In this document: positions 1 through 8,000 of the stretch, one piece after another
Position numbering within the stretch: position 1 is the first letter of the stretch
Layout of the letters: every line of letters begins with the position of its first letter
Assembly: GCA_023423895.1 (NCBI GenBank)
Contig: JAFAER010000122.1
Span: 16,078 to 80,077, forward strand
DNA: 64,000 nucleotides
Direction: 5' to 3'
DNA from: Pseudomonadota bacterium
GTDB taxonomy: Bacteria; Myxococcota_A; Polyangia; Polyangiales; Polyangiaceae
The notes under the pieces: generated by a model
Databases searched by the model: none
What the model was told of the DNA's origin: nothing
Seen by the model: the letters and a program-made list of their open reading frames with translations, nothing else
Translations under genes and position numbers: made by a program

Positions 1-1333
1 CGGGATGGGGGTTCGAATCGGTCATGCCCATTCCGAGCTCACCGCCGGTGTTGCCGCCCCAGCAGACGACCTTGCCACCCTGCACCAGGGCACACGTCGC
101 GAAGTAGCTGGTCGCGATCTGCACGACGTACTCCTCCTGGAGCGTCGAGACGGGGACGAAGGCCAGCGAGTAGGTACCCGCATCTCCGCGACCGAGCTGA
201 CCGCGCTCGTCCCATCCGGCGCACTGAACGGTTCCATCCGTCATGCGCACGCATGTTCGGTACGGGGAGGCGGCGACCTGCTGCGGGTACACCCCGGCGT
301 CCGCCGCGAGCGCGGCCGGCGCAGGAGAGGTCTCCGAATCGGAGATGCCGGTGCCGAGCAAGCCCCTGCTGTTCGTGCCCCAGCAGTAGACCTCTCCGGA
401 CGCGATCACGCACTGATGCGCCGTCCCCGACGCCAGGCTCGTGACGCCCTCGAGCGAGGGAATCGGGGCCATGATCGTGGTCGGGCTGATCGAAGCCGGT
501 CGGCCCGAGACGGCGCCCCAGCCGACGAGCTCTCCGGACTTCGTGATTCCGAAGACGGATGCGAGCCCCCCCGCAGTGCGCGACAGCTGGAATCCCTGGC
601 CATCGACGAGGCCGGGCCCGCCTACGGAGCCTGCATCTGCACGAGCGAGCTGTTTCTGATCGTTGCCGCCCCAACAGTAGACGTCGACTCCGTCGGAGGC
701 CAATGCGCACACGGCGCGAGCGCCGACGTCGACGCGTTCGACGCCCGCTTCGAGCGGAACCTCGGTAGCGGTTGCATGGTAGCTGCTGTCGCTGACGGGG
801 GGCGAGACTTGCAGGCCGAGCTGGCCCTGCAGGTTCTGTCCCCAGCACTTCACGCGTCCCTCGGACGTGCGCACGCACGTGGTGAGTCCCTGCGCACGGA
901 TCTGCGTGACGTTTCCGACGCCAACGACGGTCTGCGGAGCCGCGTAGACGCGTGTGGTGATGCCGGTTCCGAGCGCGCCTCGGTAGTTGTCGCCCCAGCA
1001 GGACACGGTGCCGTCGTCGAGCAGCGCGCAGAAGTGGTTGTCACCGGCCGCGAGCTGCTTCACGCACGGGGTTTCGGTGCACACCACCGCTTCGTCGGAG
1101 GCATCGTAGTCGGGCCTGCTCGGCGCGCCCGCGTCCGCGTCCGCGTCCGCGTCGACCGGCTGCGACGCGTCCGTGGTCGGCGGCAACGACGGCGGAGGAG
1201 ACGAGGCCTCGCTTCCGGAGTCCGGATCTCCGATGAAGCCCAGGCGATTGTCGTCCGTTCCACACGCGACGAGCGCGCCGCCGCCGGCGGAGACGGCGCA
1301 CGAGGCGAGAACGAGCATACGAATACGAATCAT
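1..1333 (-). CDS. RCC1-repeat lipoprotein (cluster A), 3' end outside window
   Basis: Predicted surface or periplasmic lipoprotein. The first 24 residues form a lipoprotein signal ending in L-V-A-C24, followed by an Asp/Ala-rich linker with a short DADADADA run. The rest is a series of RCC1-type blades, each with a 'C-A-L-x-x-D/E-G-x-V-x-C-W-G' core and a trailing 'L-G' turn; the paired Cys in each blade suggest disulfides in an exported seven-bladed propeller. The reading frame is open to base 1, so the C-terminus is missing. It is the last visible gene of cluster A, 13 bp after the WGS-repeat lipoprotein gene. A paralogue is at 22985-24403. RCC1 propellers usually bind proteins; the partner is unknown. 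Confidence 0.88.
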   Translation of the reverse strand, partial: MIRIRMLVLASCAVSAGGGALVACGTDDNRLGFIGDPDSGSEASSPPPSLPPTTDASQPVDADADADAGAPSRPDYDASDEAVVCTETPCVKQLAAGDNHFCALLDDGTVSCWGDNYRGALGTGITTRVYAAPQTVVGVGNVTQIRAQGLTTCVRTSEGRVKCWGQNLQGQLGLQVSPPVSDSSYHATATEVPLEAGVERVDVGARAVCALASDGVDVYCWGGNDQKQLARADAGSVGGPGLVDGQGFQLSRTAGGLASVFGITKSGELVGWGAVSGRPASISPTTIMAPIPSLEGVTSLASGTAHQCVIASGEVYCWGTNSRGLLGTGISDSETSPAPAALAADAGVYPQQVAASPYRTCVRMTDGTVQCAGWDERGQLGRGDAGTYSLAFVPVSTLQEEYVVQIATSYFATCALVQGGKVVCWGGNTGGELGMGMTDSNPHP

Positions 1334-1346
1334 GGATCGATGCTCC

Positions 1347-2573
1347 TCACTTCTTCTGCGGCGGAACCTTGTGAAGCGCGATGCCGTTTCCGACGACCCA
1401 CACGTCATCCTTGCTCGTGACCCACATTGCGTAGAGCGTGTTGACCACCGGCATCACGTCGTCGAGCGCGGTGCGCGCGACGCGCCAAGCAGCGCCGTCC
1501 CAGTGACGAAGTCGGCCATACGCGCCGGCGACCCAGACGTCGTCGTGGCCCGTCCCCCCGACGGCATTCAGCGTGGCGTTGCCACGATTGAATCCGTCGA
1601 ATCGGCTCCATGCGAATGCGCCGTCGTCGTCGCGGACGCCGGTGTAGAAGCCGGCGAGCGACGTCCCCTGAGGGTCGAACCCGATGACGATCTGCTCGTT
1701 CGGCGTGAGAAAGCCCGCTCCGGTGAAGTAGCGGCCCACCGCCGCCGGCGGCGCAAGCGTCCAGACATGGCCGCCGGCTCCGTCGGGCGTTCCCCGGACC
1801 ACTCGCCCGTCGTTGCTCGTCCCCGTCTGCCCGCCGACCCAGACGTCGTCGTGGCCAACCGTTCCCCAGACCTTGGTGTAACGCGCCGGGAAGGCGGTCG
1901 CGACCGGAGCGGGCGTCCAACCCGTGCCCGAATCCGGGTCCGCTCCCGTGCCGGTGTAGTGGAGAACGTATCCGGTGAACGTCGAGGTCGAGCCCGTGTA
2001 GCCCGTGGCCCAGATGTCCGATGCACTCCGGCCCCAGATCGAGCGGATGGGCGCGCCTCCGGCGGACACGGCCGTCCACGTCATCGTCGCGGGGGTCGCA
2101 CCCGTGCCGTGGAAGAACCCGTCGTCGCCGCCGACCCAGAGATCGTTCGGGCCGCTTCCCCAGACCGCATAGAGCGGAGTGCCGGCAGCGTAGCTCTGCT
2201 CCCACACGCCGCCGTCGGGGTCCCAGTGGAAGATGTTGCCTTGCGTGCTGACCGTCCACACGACGCCGGTTCCGTCGCCCCAGACGTCACGGAGGGTTTC
2301 CGTGCTGGGGATCGGCGTGTGGCACCAGTTTTCGTCGGTGCACGTGGGCGCCGCCGCATCGGCGGCATCGGCGTCGTCGACGGGTGCATCGACCGACGCG
2401 TCGACGTCCGGAGTGGAATCGACGCCCGGACCGGAGTCCTCCGTATCGCCGTGCACGTCCGTGCGCGGTGAGGGAGGCTCTCCACCGGGGTTGGCCGCAT
2501 CACTGCATGCCATCGCGACCAGCACGAGCGAAGCCGCGAGAGCGGTCGATCGAACGTACACCGCGGCCCTCAT
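1347..2573 (-). CDS. WGS-repeat (seven-blade) lipoprotein, cluster A second copy
   Basis: Signal peptide with lipobox A-M-A-C23, then an Asp/Ser/Pro linker and a 'C-T-D-E-N-W-C' motif before the repeats. Seven repeats follow, each built on 'x-(V/I)-W-G-x-x-x-x-D-(V/L/I)-W-(V/A)-x-G' and often ending 'H-W-D-G'; the fifth is degenerate. Seven evenly spaced WG..DVW units fit a seven-bladed beta-propeller, which is inference. The start ATG overlaps the stop of the gene at 2570-3826 by 4 bp, so the two are translationally coupled. The two are tandem paralogues, and cluster C has the same tandem arrangement. Specific role unknown; binding at the outer surface is likely. Confidence 0.88.
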   Translation of the reverse strand: MRAAVYVRSTALAASLVLVAMACSDAANPGGEPPSPRTDVHGDTEDSGPGVDSTPDVDASVDAPVDDADAADAAAPTCTDENWCHTPIPSTETLRDVWGDGTGVVWTVSTQGNIFHWDPDGGVWEQSYAAGTPLYAVWGSGPNDLWVGGDDGFFHGTGATPATMTWTAVSAGGAPIRSIWGRSASDIWATGYTGSTSTFTGYVLHYTGTGADPDSGTGWTPAPVATAFPARYTKVWGTVGHDDVWVGGQTGTSNDGRVVRGTPDGAGGHVWTLAPPAAVGRYFTGAGFLTPNEQIVIGFDPQGTSLAGFYTGVRDDDGAFAWSRFDGFNRGNATLNAVGGTGHDDVWVAGAYGRLRHWDGAAWRVARTALDDVMPVVNTLYAMWVTSKDDVWVVGNGIALHKVPPQKK

Positions 2574-3826
2574 CGACCCGCTCCCTGCGTGACGGGCTTC
2601 GGCCCGGAATAATGAAAGACGGTTCCGCTACCGACCGCGAAGACGTCGTTCGGGCTCGAGCCCCATACTCCGAACAAGCTCGGCTTCTCTCCCGGTGCGA
2701 AGTCGGCCGTCGCGGAGGTCCACTTCGTTCCGTCGTAGTGAATGAGCGTGCCATCGTCTCCCACGACCCAGACGTCGGACGGGCCCGAGCCCCAAACTCC
2801 GCGAAGCTTCGCCGTCGTGGGGGAATCGATGATGCTCCAGCGCGTGGCGCCCGCGGTGAAGTGGCGGATCGTCCCGTGATCGCCCACGGCCCAGACGTCG
2901 CCGGGACCGCTGCCCCAGATCGCGTAGAACACGTCCGTCGACTGGGTGTCGAAAGCCGTCCACACCGGGACGCCGTCAGCACCGACGGCTCCGTTCGAAT
3001 GTGCTGCGCTCGATCCGCCGGATGCGAGTCCTTTCGAACCCGGCCCAACCACCCAGATGTCCTCGGGGCCGCTTCCCCAGATCGCCGTGACGAGACTGCT
3101 CGATATCGGCGTCCAGACAATGCCGCCGTCCGTGACGCCATCGCCGGCGTCGGCGTCGGCGAAGACGGTCCGGAACCCACCCCACGTCGCGCTCGATCCC
3201 TTGCGCGCGAAGGGATCGCCGCCGACCCAGACGTCGCGTGGAGACGTTCCCCAGATCGCCCGCGAGAGCTTACCCGCCGACGCGGTGTCGACGCCGGCAT
3301 CCGCGATCTCCGTCGCTCGAGACCACTCCGCCGAGCCGTTCGCGAACCCGGTCGTGTGGAAGATCGCGCCCGGGGTGCTCACCGCCCAGACGTCATTCGG
3401 GCCGCTGCCCCAGACCGCGGACAGCGACTGCGTGGTTCCGACCGACACGGTCGCCCAGGCGCTGCCATCCCAATGGAGCACGGTACCGGCCGCGCCGACG
3501 ACCCACACGTCGTTCGGGCCGCTGCCCCAAACGGCCGACAATCCGATTCGTTCGTCGAGGATCGTGAACACCGGACACCAGTCGGCATCGCACGAGGGCT
3601 CTGGCGCCCCGCAGTCCGCGGAAGCGTCGCTGCATCCGCCGTCGGCCGCGTCCAGCGCATTCATGGCATCGCCGACGGGGATCATGGACCTGCCCGCGTC
3701 GACGTCGAGAGGCGCGCGCTCGTCCTCGTTTCCGGCGCACGCCACGGCGGCGACTCCGAGCGTCACTCCGAGCGAGACGAGAGCGAGGGTCGTGCGGCGA
3801 GACAGAGACGCATGAATGGCTCTCAT
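2570..3826 (-). CDS. WGS-repeat (seven-blade) lipoprotein, cluster A first copy
   Basis: Lipoprotein signal with cleavage before C30 (A-V-A-C), then a linker with Cys pairs ('C-D-A-D-W-C-P') leading into seven clear repeats. Most contain 'W-G-S-G-P-N-D-V-W-V-V-G' or a close variant, followed by a strand such as 'G-T-V-L-H-W-D-G-S-A-W'. The seven-fold count is the same in all five family members of this window. The ATG lies within the stop region of the upstream Cys-rich gene (4-bp overlap) and the stop overlaps the next start, so it sits inside a coupled operon. Fold as a beta-propeller is inferred from repeat number and spacing. Confidence 0.9.
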   Translation of the reverse strand: MRAIHASLSRRTTLALVSLGVTLGVAAVACAGNEDERAPLDVDAGRSMIPVGDAMNALDAADGGCSDASADCGAPEPSCDADWCPVFTILDERIGLSAVWGSGPNDVWVVGAAGTVLHWDGSAWATVSVGTTQSLSAVWGSGPNDVWAVSTPGAIFHTTGFANGSAEWSRATEIADAGVDTASAGKLSRAIWGTSPRDVWVGGDPFARKGSSATWGGFRTVFADADAGDGVTDGGIVWTPISSSLVTAIWGSGPEDIWVVGPGSKGLASGGSSAAHSNGAVGADGVPVWTAFDTQSTDVFYAIWGSGPGDVWAVGDHGTIRHFTAGATRWSIIDSPTTAKLRGVWGSGPSDVWVVGDDGTLIHYDGTKWTSATADFAPGEKPSLFGVWGSSPNDVFAVGSGTVFHYSGPKPVTQGAGR

Positions 3827-5100
3827 TTCGTCGGCTCCACTCCGCCGTCACACTCGACCATGAGGCACTTGCCTTCGATACACGGCTGACCTTCGGACGC
3901 ATCGCAACGGTTCCCGCAGGCTCCGCAGTTGCCCGTATTGACCATCAAGTTCGTCTCGCAGCCGTTGGATGGATTGCTGTCGCAATCGGCATACCCGGGC
4001 TCACACTCGTAAGTACAAAACCCTTGTTCGCACCTCGGAAAACCGTGACTGCTGGGGTTGGTCGAGCCGGGGCACGCATGCCCGCAGGCACCGCAGTTCT
4101 TGTTGTCCATCGTGAGGTCGGTACAGACCTGACCGTCATTCGTGCTGACGCACAACGTTTGCCCGCTGGGACATCCGCAGTAAGGCGAGCCGGATTTGGG
4201 GACAATGCAGGTCTCGTTGCCCGCGCATTTCACCCCGCACCCACCGCAATTGTTCACGTCGGCGAGGTTCGCCTCGCAACCGTTCGGATCGATGATGCCA
4301 TCGCAATCCGCAAAACCACTCTTGCACCTCGGCTGCCCACATTGGCCCGATACGCAGCCGTACTCCATACCTGGAAATAGCGCGCCGGCGTCGGCGGGCG
4401 CCGTGCACTTGATTCCGCAGCCGCCGCAGTTGTCGTTGTCCGACGAAGGGTCCTTGCAGGCCTTCGCTCCGGAAAGGAGGGGACCGCAATAGATCATTCC
4501 GTTCGGACACCCGCATTTACCGTCCACGCAATGATCCGTGCCCGGCGGGCACACGTTTCCGCAGGCTCCACAATTGTCGAGGTCGTTCTTGGCATCGGCC
4601 TCGCACCCGTCGTTCACATCGCCATTGCAGTCTCTGTAATCGTAAAATGAGGCCGCCGCAGTGTTGCATTCACGCTTGCACTTGCCGTCGACACATCGTG
4701 TCGTCATGTTCAGCAAGCCGAAGGTGGTCGCCCCAGGGCAGACGTTGCCGCACGCCCCGCAGTTGTTCGAGTCGTTGCGGAGGTCGACGCCACAAATGTA
4801 GTCGCTACTGCCGGTCGCCGAGGGGCACGTCGCGTACGGATAGGGACACTCGGTGCCCATGCACGCGAGCACCTTCGGGGGCTCGAATGCCTCGCCGGTC
4901 GCATCTGCGCCTGAATCGACGTTGACGAACGAGGGCTCCGATGCGGGCATGGCGTCGAGCTCGTCATCCGGCGTTCCGAGGACGACGGACTCGCTGATCG
5001 GGCTCGCGCACGCGGCGGACACGAAGACGCCTCCCGAGGCGAGGGCGATCGCACCGACGAGTGCGCGATGGCTACGTAAGCGCGAGACAGCATGCTTCAT
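3823..5100 (-). CDS. Cys-rich six-repeat (NCGACG) lipoprotein, cluster A
   Basis: Exported lipoprotein (lipobox S-A-A-C31) of 425 residues. After a linker it has 'C-M-G-T-E-C-P' and then six repeats of 'x-N-C-G-(A/G)-C-G-x-x-C', separated by Cys-containing segments ending 'D-G-C-E-(A/T)'. The C-terminus is 'G-Q-P-C-I-E-G-K-C-L', shared with the paralogues at 25575-26747 and 39593-40846. All Cys are probably disulfide bonded, giving a rod-like chain of small modules. From memory, automatic pipelines sometimes label this family tryptophan synthase alpha chain; nothing here supports that. It overlaps both neighbours by 4 bp. Function unknown; an adhesive or structural surface role is plausible. 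Confidence 0.88.
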   Translation of the reverse strand: MKHAVSRLRSHRALVGAIALASGGVFVSAACASPISESVVLGTPDDELDAMPASEPSFVNVDSGADATGEAFEPPKVLACMGTECPYPYATCPSATGSSDYICGVDLRNDSNNCGACGNVCPGATTFGLLNMTTRCVDGKCKRECNTAAASFYDYRDCNGDVNDGCEADAKNDLDNCGACGNVCPPGTDHCVDGKCGCPNGMIYCGPLLSGAKACKDPSSDNDNCGGCGIKCTAPADAGALFPGMEYGCVSGQCGQPRCKSGFADCDGIIDPNGCEANLADVNNCGGCGVKCAGNETCIVPKSGSPYCGCPSGQTLCVSTNDGQVCTDLTMDNKNCGACGHACPGSTNPSSHGFPRCEQGFCTYECEPGYADCDSNPSNGCETNLMVNTGNCGACGNRCDASEGQPCIEGKCLMVECDGGVEPTK

Positions 5101-5939
5101 CGGTGGGAGCCTTTCCGGTCGGTGTCGCTCGAATCTCCCGACTCGCGCGAGGACGGCGACGACAGGCGATCGAGGATCGAGCGAACACGGGCGGCGTACG
5201 GGCCCGCCGCATCTCGAGTGAGGAAGCCTTGCGCGGCGGCCCGTGCGGCGTCGATTCGTCCGAGGCTCGCGAGCGCCTCGATGCGCGTGATGGCGGCTTC
5301 GGCGAAGAGCGCGCCGGACTGGAAACGGGCGTCGTAGCGGTCGAGCGTATCGAGGGCGGCTTGCCCATCGCCGCGGGAAAGAGCGCTGCGGGCGGATTCG
5401 ACGAGCTCCAGTTCTTCGTGGAACGTGGAGGCCGTCGGGCCGGCAGAGGGCGGCGTCGTCGAGATCGTGGACGTGATTCGCGAACGCGGGGTCACGGCGA
5501 CGACGCGCGAGTCACTGCTGCTGGCACCAAGTCTCGTCGGGGAATCGGGGGCGGCGACGTTCGGGAGGTCGCCGACGGTGAGCGTTCGGACCGGCGCACT
5601 CGCCGCCTCCGACGGAGGCGCTTCCGTGGGCGCCGTCGCATTCGCTGCGATGACGGGCGCAGCCGCAGGTGCGCTCGAAGGCGCCCGCGTGGAGCGCGCG
5701 TCGCGAGCGGCCCATCCGAATCCGCCGAGCGCCAAGGCGCATGCCCCGGCGACGAGCCAAGGAGTCATCGACGAAAGCGCACGCCCCGCACCTGGGGGTG
5801 CCGCCGGCACGGGTACCCGCTCCGGCAGCGCGTGGATCTTCGACACGAGGTTCGGATCCGGCCGCTGGCGATCGAGCGCATCGATGAGGCGCGCGATGTT
5901 CGGATTCTCGTCACGAAGACGAGGAGGAGGCTGGCTCAC
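5097..5939 (-). CDS. Single-pass membrane protein with TPR-like C-terminus, candidate anti-sigma/sensor (cluster A)
   Basis: The N-terminal 60 residues are hydrophilic and should be cytoplasmic; residues 61-77 form one membrane helix; a Pro/Ala/Ser-rich linker follows; the last ~85 residues are helical and TPR-like ('L-E-L-V-E-S-A-R-S-A-L', 'R-Y-D-A-R-F', 'Y-A-A-R-V-R-S-I-L'). The gene starts inside the stop of the ECF sigma gene (4-bp ATGA overlap), the usual place of an anti-sigma gene, but I see no HxxxCxxC zinc anti-sigma motif. Paralogues follow the sigma genes at 26744 and 40904. Control of the sigma factor by a periplasmic signal is inference from position and topology. Confidence 0.8.
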   Translation of the reverse strand: MSQPPPRLRDENPNIARLIDALDRQRPDPNLVSKIHALPERVPVPAAPPGAGRALSSMTPWLVAGACALALGGFGWAARDARSTRAPSSAPAAAPVIAANATAPTEAPPSEAASAPVRTLTVGDLPNVAAPDSPTRLGASSSDSRVVAVTPRSRITSTISTTPPSAGPTASTFHEELELVESARSALSRGDGQAALDTLDRYDARFQSGALFAEAAITRIEALASLGRIDAARAAAQGFLTRDAAGPYAARVRSILDRLSSPSSRESGDSSDTDRKGSHR

Positions 5940-6508
5940 GTTCCACCTCGCGGGGTCATGTAGCGCTCGAAGCGCGCCTGGAAGATCTCGCGTGCGCGCC
6001 GGAGTCGAGATGCGACCGTCCCGGGAGGAACCTCGGTGAGCTCGGCGATTTTCTGCATCGTAAATCCTTCGATTTCGTAAAGGACGAACACCACGCGAAG
6101 GTCCTCCTCGAGCCCTTTGAGAAGCCGGAAGGCGAGGTCGCGAGCTTGCTTGTCGTCGAGCTCTTCTTCGGGCGTCGGAGACGACATATCGAGCGCTGCG
6201 TCGACGCTCTCGTCGGGGATCTCGCGACCTGAGCGCCGCCGTAGCGACTGCGCGGTCCGAAAGGCCGTGGTGAAGAGAAACGGTCGCTCGCTGCCGACGC
6301 GGATCTCGTCCAGCCGCTGCCAGGCGATCAGAAAGACATCCTGCGCGGCATCGTCGACGCCATGAGCGCCGACCCCGAGGTGCAGGAGAAACCTCCAGAC
6401 ATCGGAGAAGTGGTCGACGACCATCTGCCGAAAGCGCCCTGTGCGAGCCGTCTGAGCGTCGACGGCGGGAGCGTCCGCATCGGTCATCAGCACGGGGTGC
6501 GCTGACAT
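5936..6508 (-). CDS. ECF-type RNA polymerase sigma factor (cluster A)
   Basis: A 190-residue extracytoplasmic-function sigma factor. Region 2 contains 'V-D-D-A-A-Q-D-V-F-L-I-A-W' and a -10-recognition stretch with 'R-P-F-L-F-T-T-A'. Region 4 contains the helix-turn-helix 'T-M-Q-K-I-A-E-L-T-E-V-P-P-G-T-V-A-S-R-L'. The frame stays open upstream into the preceding gene; I chose ATG 6508 because it is the first start after that gene ends (6487 is an alternative). A perfect CGGCAA/TTGCCG inverted repeat abuts this start. Its stop overlaps the start of the membrane protein gene. It probably transcribes its own downstream lipoprotein operon. Confidence 0.9.
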   Translation of the reverse strand: MSAHPVLMTDADAPAVDAQTARTGRFRQMVVDHFSDVWRFLLHLGVGAHGVDDAAQDVFLIAWQRLDEIRVGSERPFLFTTAFRTAQSLRRRSGREIPDESVDAALDMSSPTPEEELDDKQARDLAFRLLKGLEEDLRVVFVLYEIEGFTMQKIAELTEVPPGTVASRLRRAREIFQARFERYMTPRGGT

Positions 6509-6527
6509 CGGCAATGAATGCTTGCCG
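6509..6527 (-). promoter_or_regulatory. Inverted repeat abutting the sigma start codon
   Basis: Six-base perfect arms (CGGCAA and TTGCCG) are separated by a 7-base loop and end directly against the chosen ATG of the cluster A sigma gene. No AGGAGG-type ribosome site is visible there, so a hairpin at this place could restrict translation or serve as a binding site. No equivalent is seen before the other two cassette sigma genes. Confidence 0.35.
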
Positions 6528-6543
6528 ATCGGGGGTTGATCAT

Positions 6544-6554
6544 AAAAATCGTCC
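6544..6554 (-). promoter_or_regulatory. GAyGATTTT element upstream of cluster A sigma gene
   Basis: On the minus strand this reads GGACGATTTTT, an A/T-rich block in otherwise GC-rich DNA, about 36 bases before the sigma start. The same GAyGATTTT core occurs upstream of the sigma genes of clusters B and C. It may be part of a shared promoter; this is a weak inference from three occurrences at different distances. Confidence 0.25.
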
Positions 6555-6615
6555 AGCAGGTGGGATGCGGAGAGACCGCCGCCTCCGGTGTGGACAGCAG
6601 GGCGCCCCGGGCCAT

Positions 6616-7767
6616 TCAGAATCCCAGGCCGACGATGGCGCTGAACGCGACGCCGACGGCGGGTGCTTGCGATACGGGCGCGCGCGTTGAGAGCTCGAAC
6701 CGATAGCGGGTCACGGGGGCGACCACCGAAAACACGCCGCCGACGAACCATGCGCGGTGGATCCGCCAGGTGACTTTCGCCGTGCCGCCGACGTCGAGCC
6801 AGGGCTTCGTGCTGGAGCGTGAGTCGCGACTGCCGCGCGCCCTGGCGCTGAGGACGCCGGCGTTCGACTCGAAGCAGGGGATCAGCTCCAGGCGATCGGC
6901 GAATGCCGACCATCGCAGCGGGCAGAGCTGAAGCGTTCCCGCGGTCCAGAGGAACTGCGACGTCATTCCGGATTGCTCGAGCTCTAGCGGCAAACTCAGG
7001 CGGAAGCCGACCGCGACCGCTGGGCTCAGCCAGCGGGGGATCGCCCGGGAGCTCTCACGGACCTCGCGGCGGCGCGCGAATGGCTCGAGCTCGACATTGG
7101 CTCCGACGACGGGCAGGACGCCGTCGACGACGGCGGTGGTCAGCCCGATCGTCGCCTCCAGGCGGACACGCGCGGCCGTCGGCGCCTCGGACAACGGCGC
7201 TCGTGCGGATTCGCGGGATGCTACGGGCCTCGGCGCGGCGTGCGGCGTCGCCTCGGCGAGCGGTGCGGAGGCACGGCCTGGATCCGCGGCCGACGCTGGG
7301 GTCTCGCGATCAGACGCGGGTGGCGAGCGGTCAGGCGCGTCGTTCACCAGGTCATGGGTGGCGCCTCCAGAGAGGTCCGCATGAGGATCGATGACGACCG
7401 CCAACGCGATGGCGAGCGCACGCGCCGCCGCTTCGCAATCGGGGCCGACGATCTCTCGTACGGAGACGGCGTTCCCGCGCTCCTCGATCTCGAGGCGACC
7501 GGAGATGGCGCCGGGCGCCTTCGGTGCGAGCACGAGGCGGAAGTGTCGGGCGGAAGATCCCTCCGCGAGCCTCCACTTCGTCGTGTAGCGCCGGACGTTG
7601 GCGAGGAACTGCTCGTACGTCGGGCACGCCCGATCCGCGACGTCGGCGGTGTACGTGACCTGAATCGGCGCGAGCGTCTCCGGCTCGGCGGCGGCGGAAG
7701 AGCGGCCAGCGAGCAAGACGAGCACCGCGGTCGTTCCGCGAAGAGATCGCCTGACGAGGCGGGACAC
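6616..7767 (-). CDS. Exported protein of unknown function preceding the sigma gene (cluster A)
   Basis: GTG start, then a signal peptide ending near A-A-A-E. The N-terminal domain (~25-125) has 'A-C-P-T-Y-E-Q-F' and ends 'A-I-A-L-A-V-V-I-D-P'; a Pro/Ala linker follows; the C-terminal half has alternating polar/apolar stretches and ends in an aromatic, '...V-G-L-G-F', like an outer-membrane barrel strand. The paralogue at 42390-43502 shares the N-terminal 'A-C-P' and 'V-L-I-D-P' motifs and the same place before a sigma gene. There are 107 bp between its stop and the sigma start. Possibly an outer-membrane or periplasmic partner of the cassette; function unknown. Confidence 0.8.
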   Translation of the reverse strand: MSRLVRRSLRGTTAVLVLLAGRSSAAAEPETLAPIQVTYTADVADRACPTYEQFLANVRRYTTKWRLAEGSSARHFRLVLAPKAPGAISGRLEIEERGNAVSVREIVGPDCEAAARALAIALAVVIDPHADLSGGATHDLVNDAPDRSPPASDRETPASAADPGRASAPLAEATPHAAPRPVASRESARAPLSEAPTAARVRLEATIGLTTAVVDGVLPVVGANVELEPFARRREVRESSRAIPRWLSPAVAVGFRLSLPLELEQSGMTSQFLWTAGTLQLCPLRWSAFADRLELIPCFESNAGVLSARARGSRDSRSSTKPWLDVGGTAKVTWRIHRAWFVGGVFSVVAPVTRYRFELSTRAPVSQAPAVGVAFSAIVGLGF

Positions 7768-8000
7768 GATCTAACCCGAGCTTCGTGAGGAGCGGCGCAT
7801 GACGAAGGAACGACGCGAGCGTAAGCGGGTTTGTCGATGATTTGAATCCACACGTCGACGGCGCCGATGCGTTACGCTTGATGTGCTCCCATCGCGAGCT
7901 CGCGCTTCGCGCGAAGGTCCGCTCGCGTATCGATCTCGTCGCCGCCCACGCAGCACGGTCCACCGGACCAGTTCGCACTCAGTCGCGAATGTAGATCCGT

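Noticed and set aside
5..1420. Long plus-strand open frame opposite the left-edge RCC1 gene
   Set aside because: It is Arg/Asp/Ala-rich without any domain, and the minus strand carries clear RCC1 blades; high GC makes antisense frames open.
1173..3889. Long plus-strand frames opposite the WGS-repeat genes
   Set aside because: Repetitive Arg/Pro-rich translations mirror the repeats of the minus-strand genes; no independent coding signal.
3823..5100. Tryptophan synthase alpha chain, a label I remember for this Cys-repeat family
   Set aside because: No TIM-barrel motif; lipoprotein signal and six NCGxCG repeats are incompatible with that enzyme.
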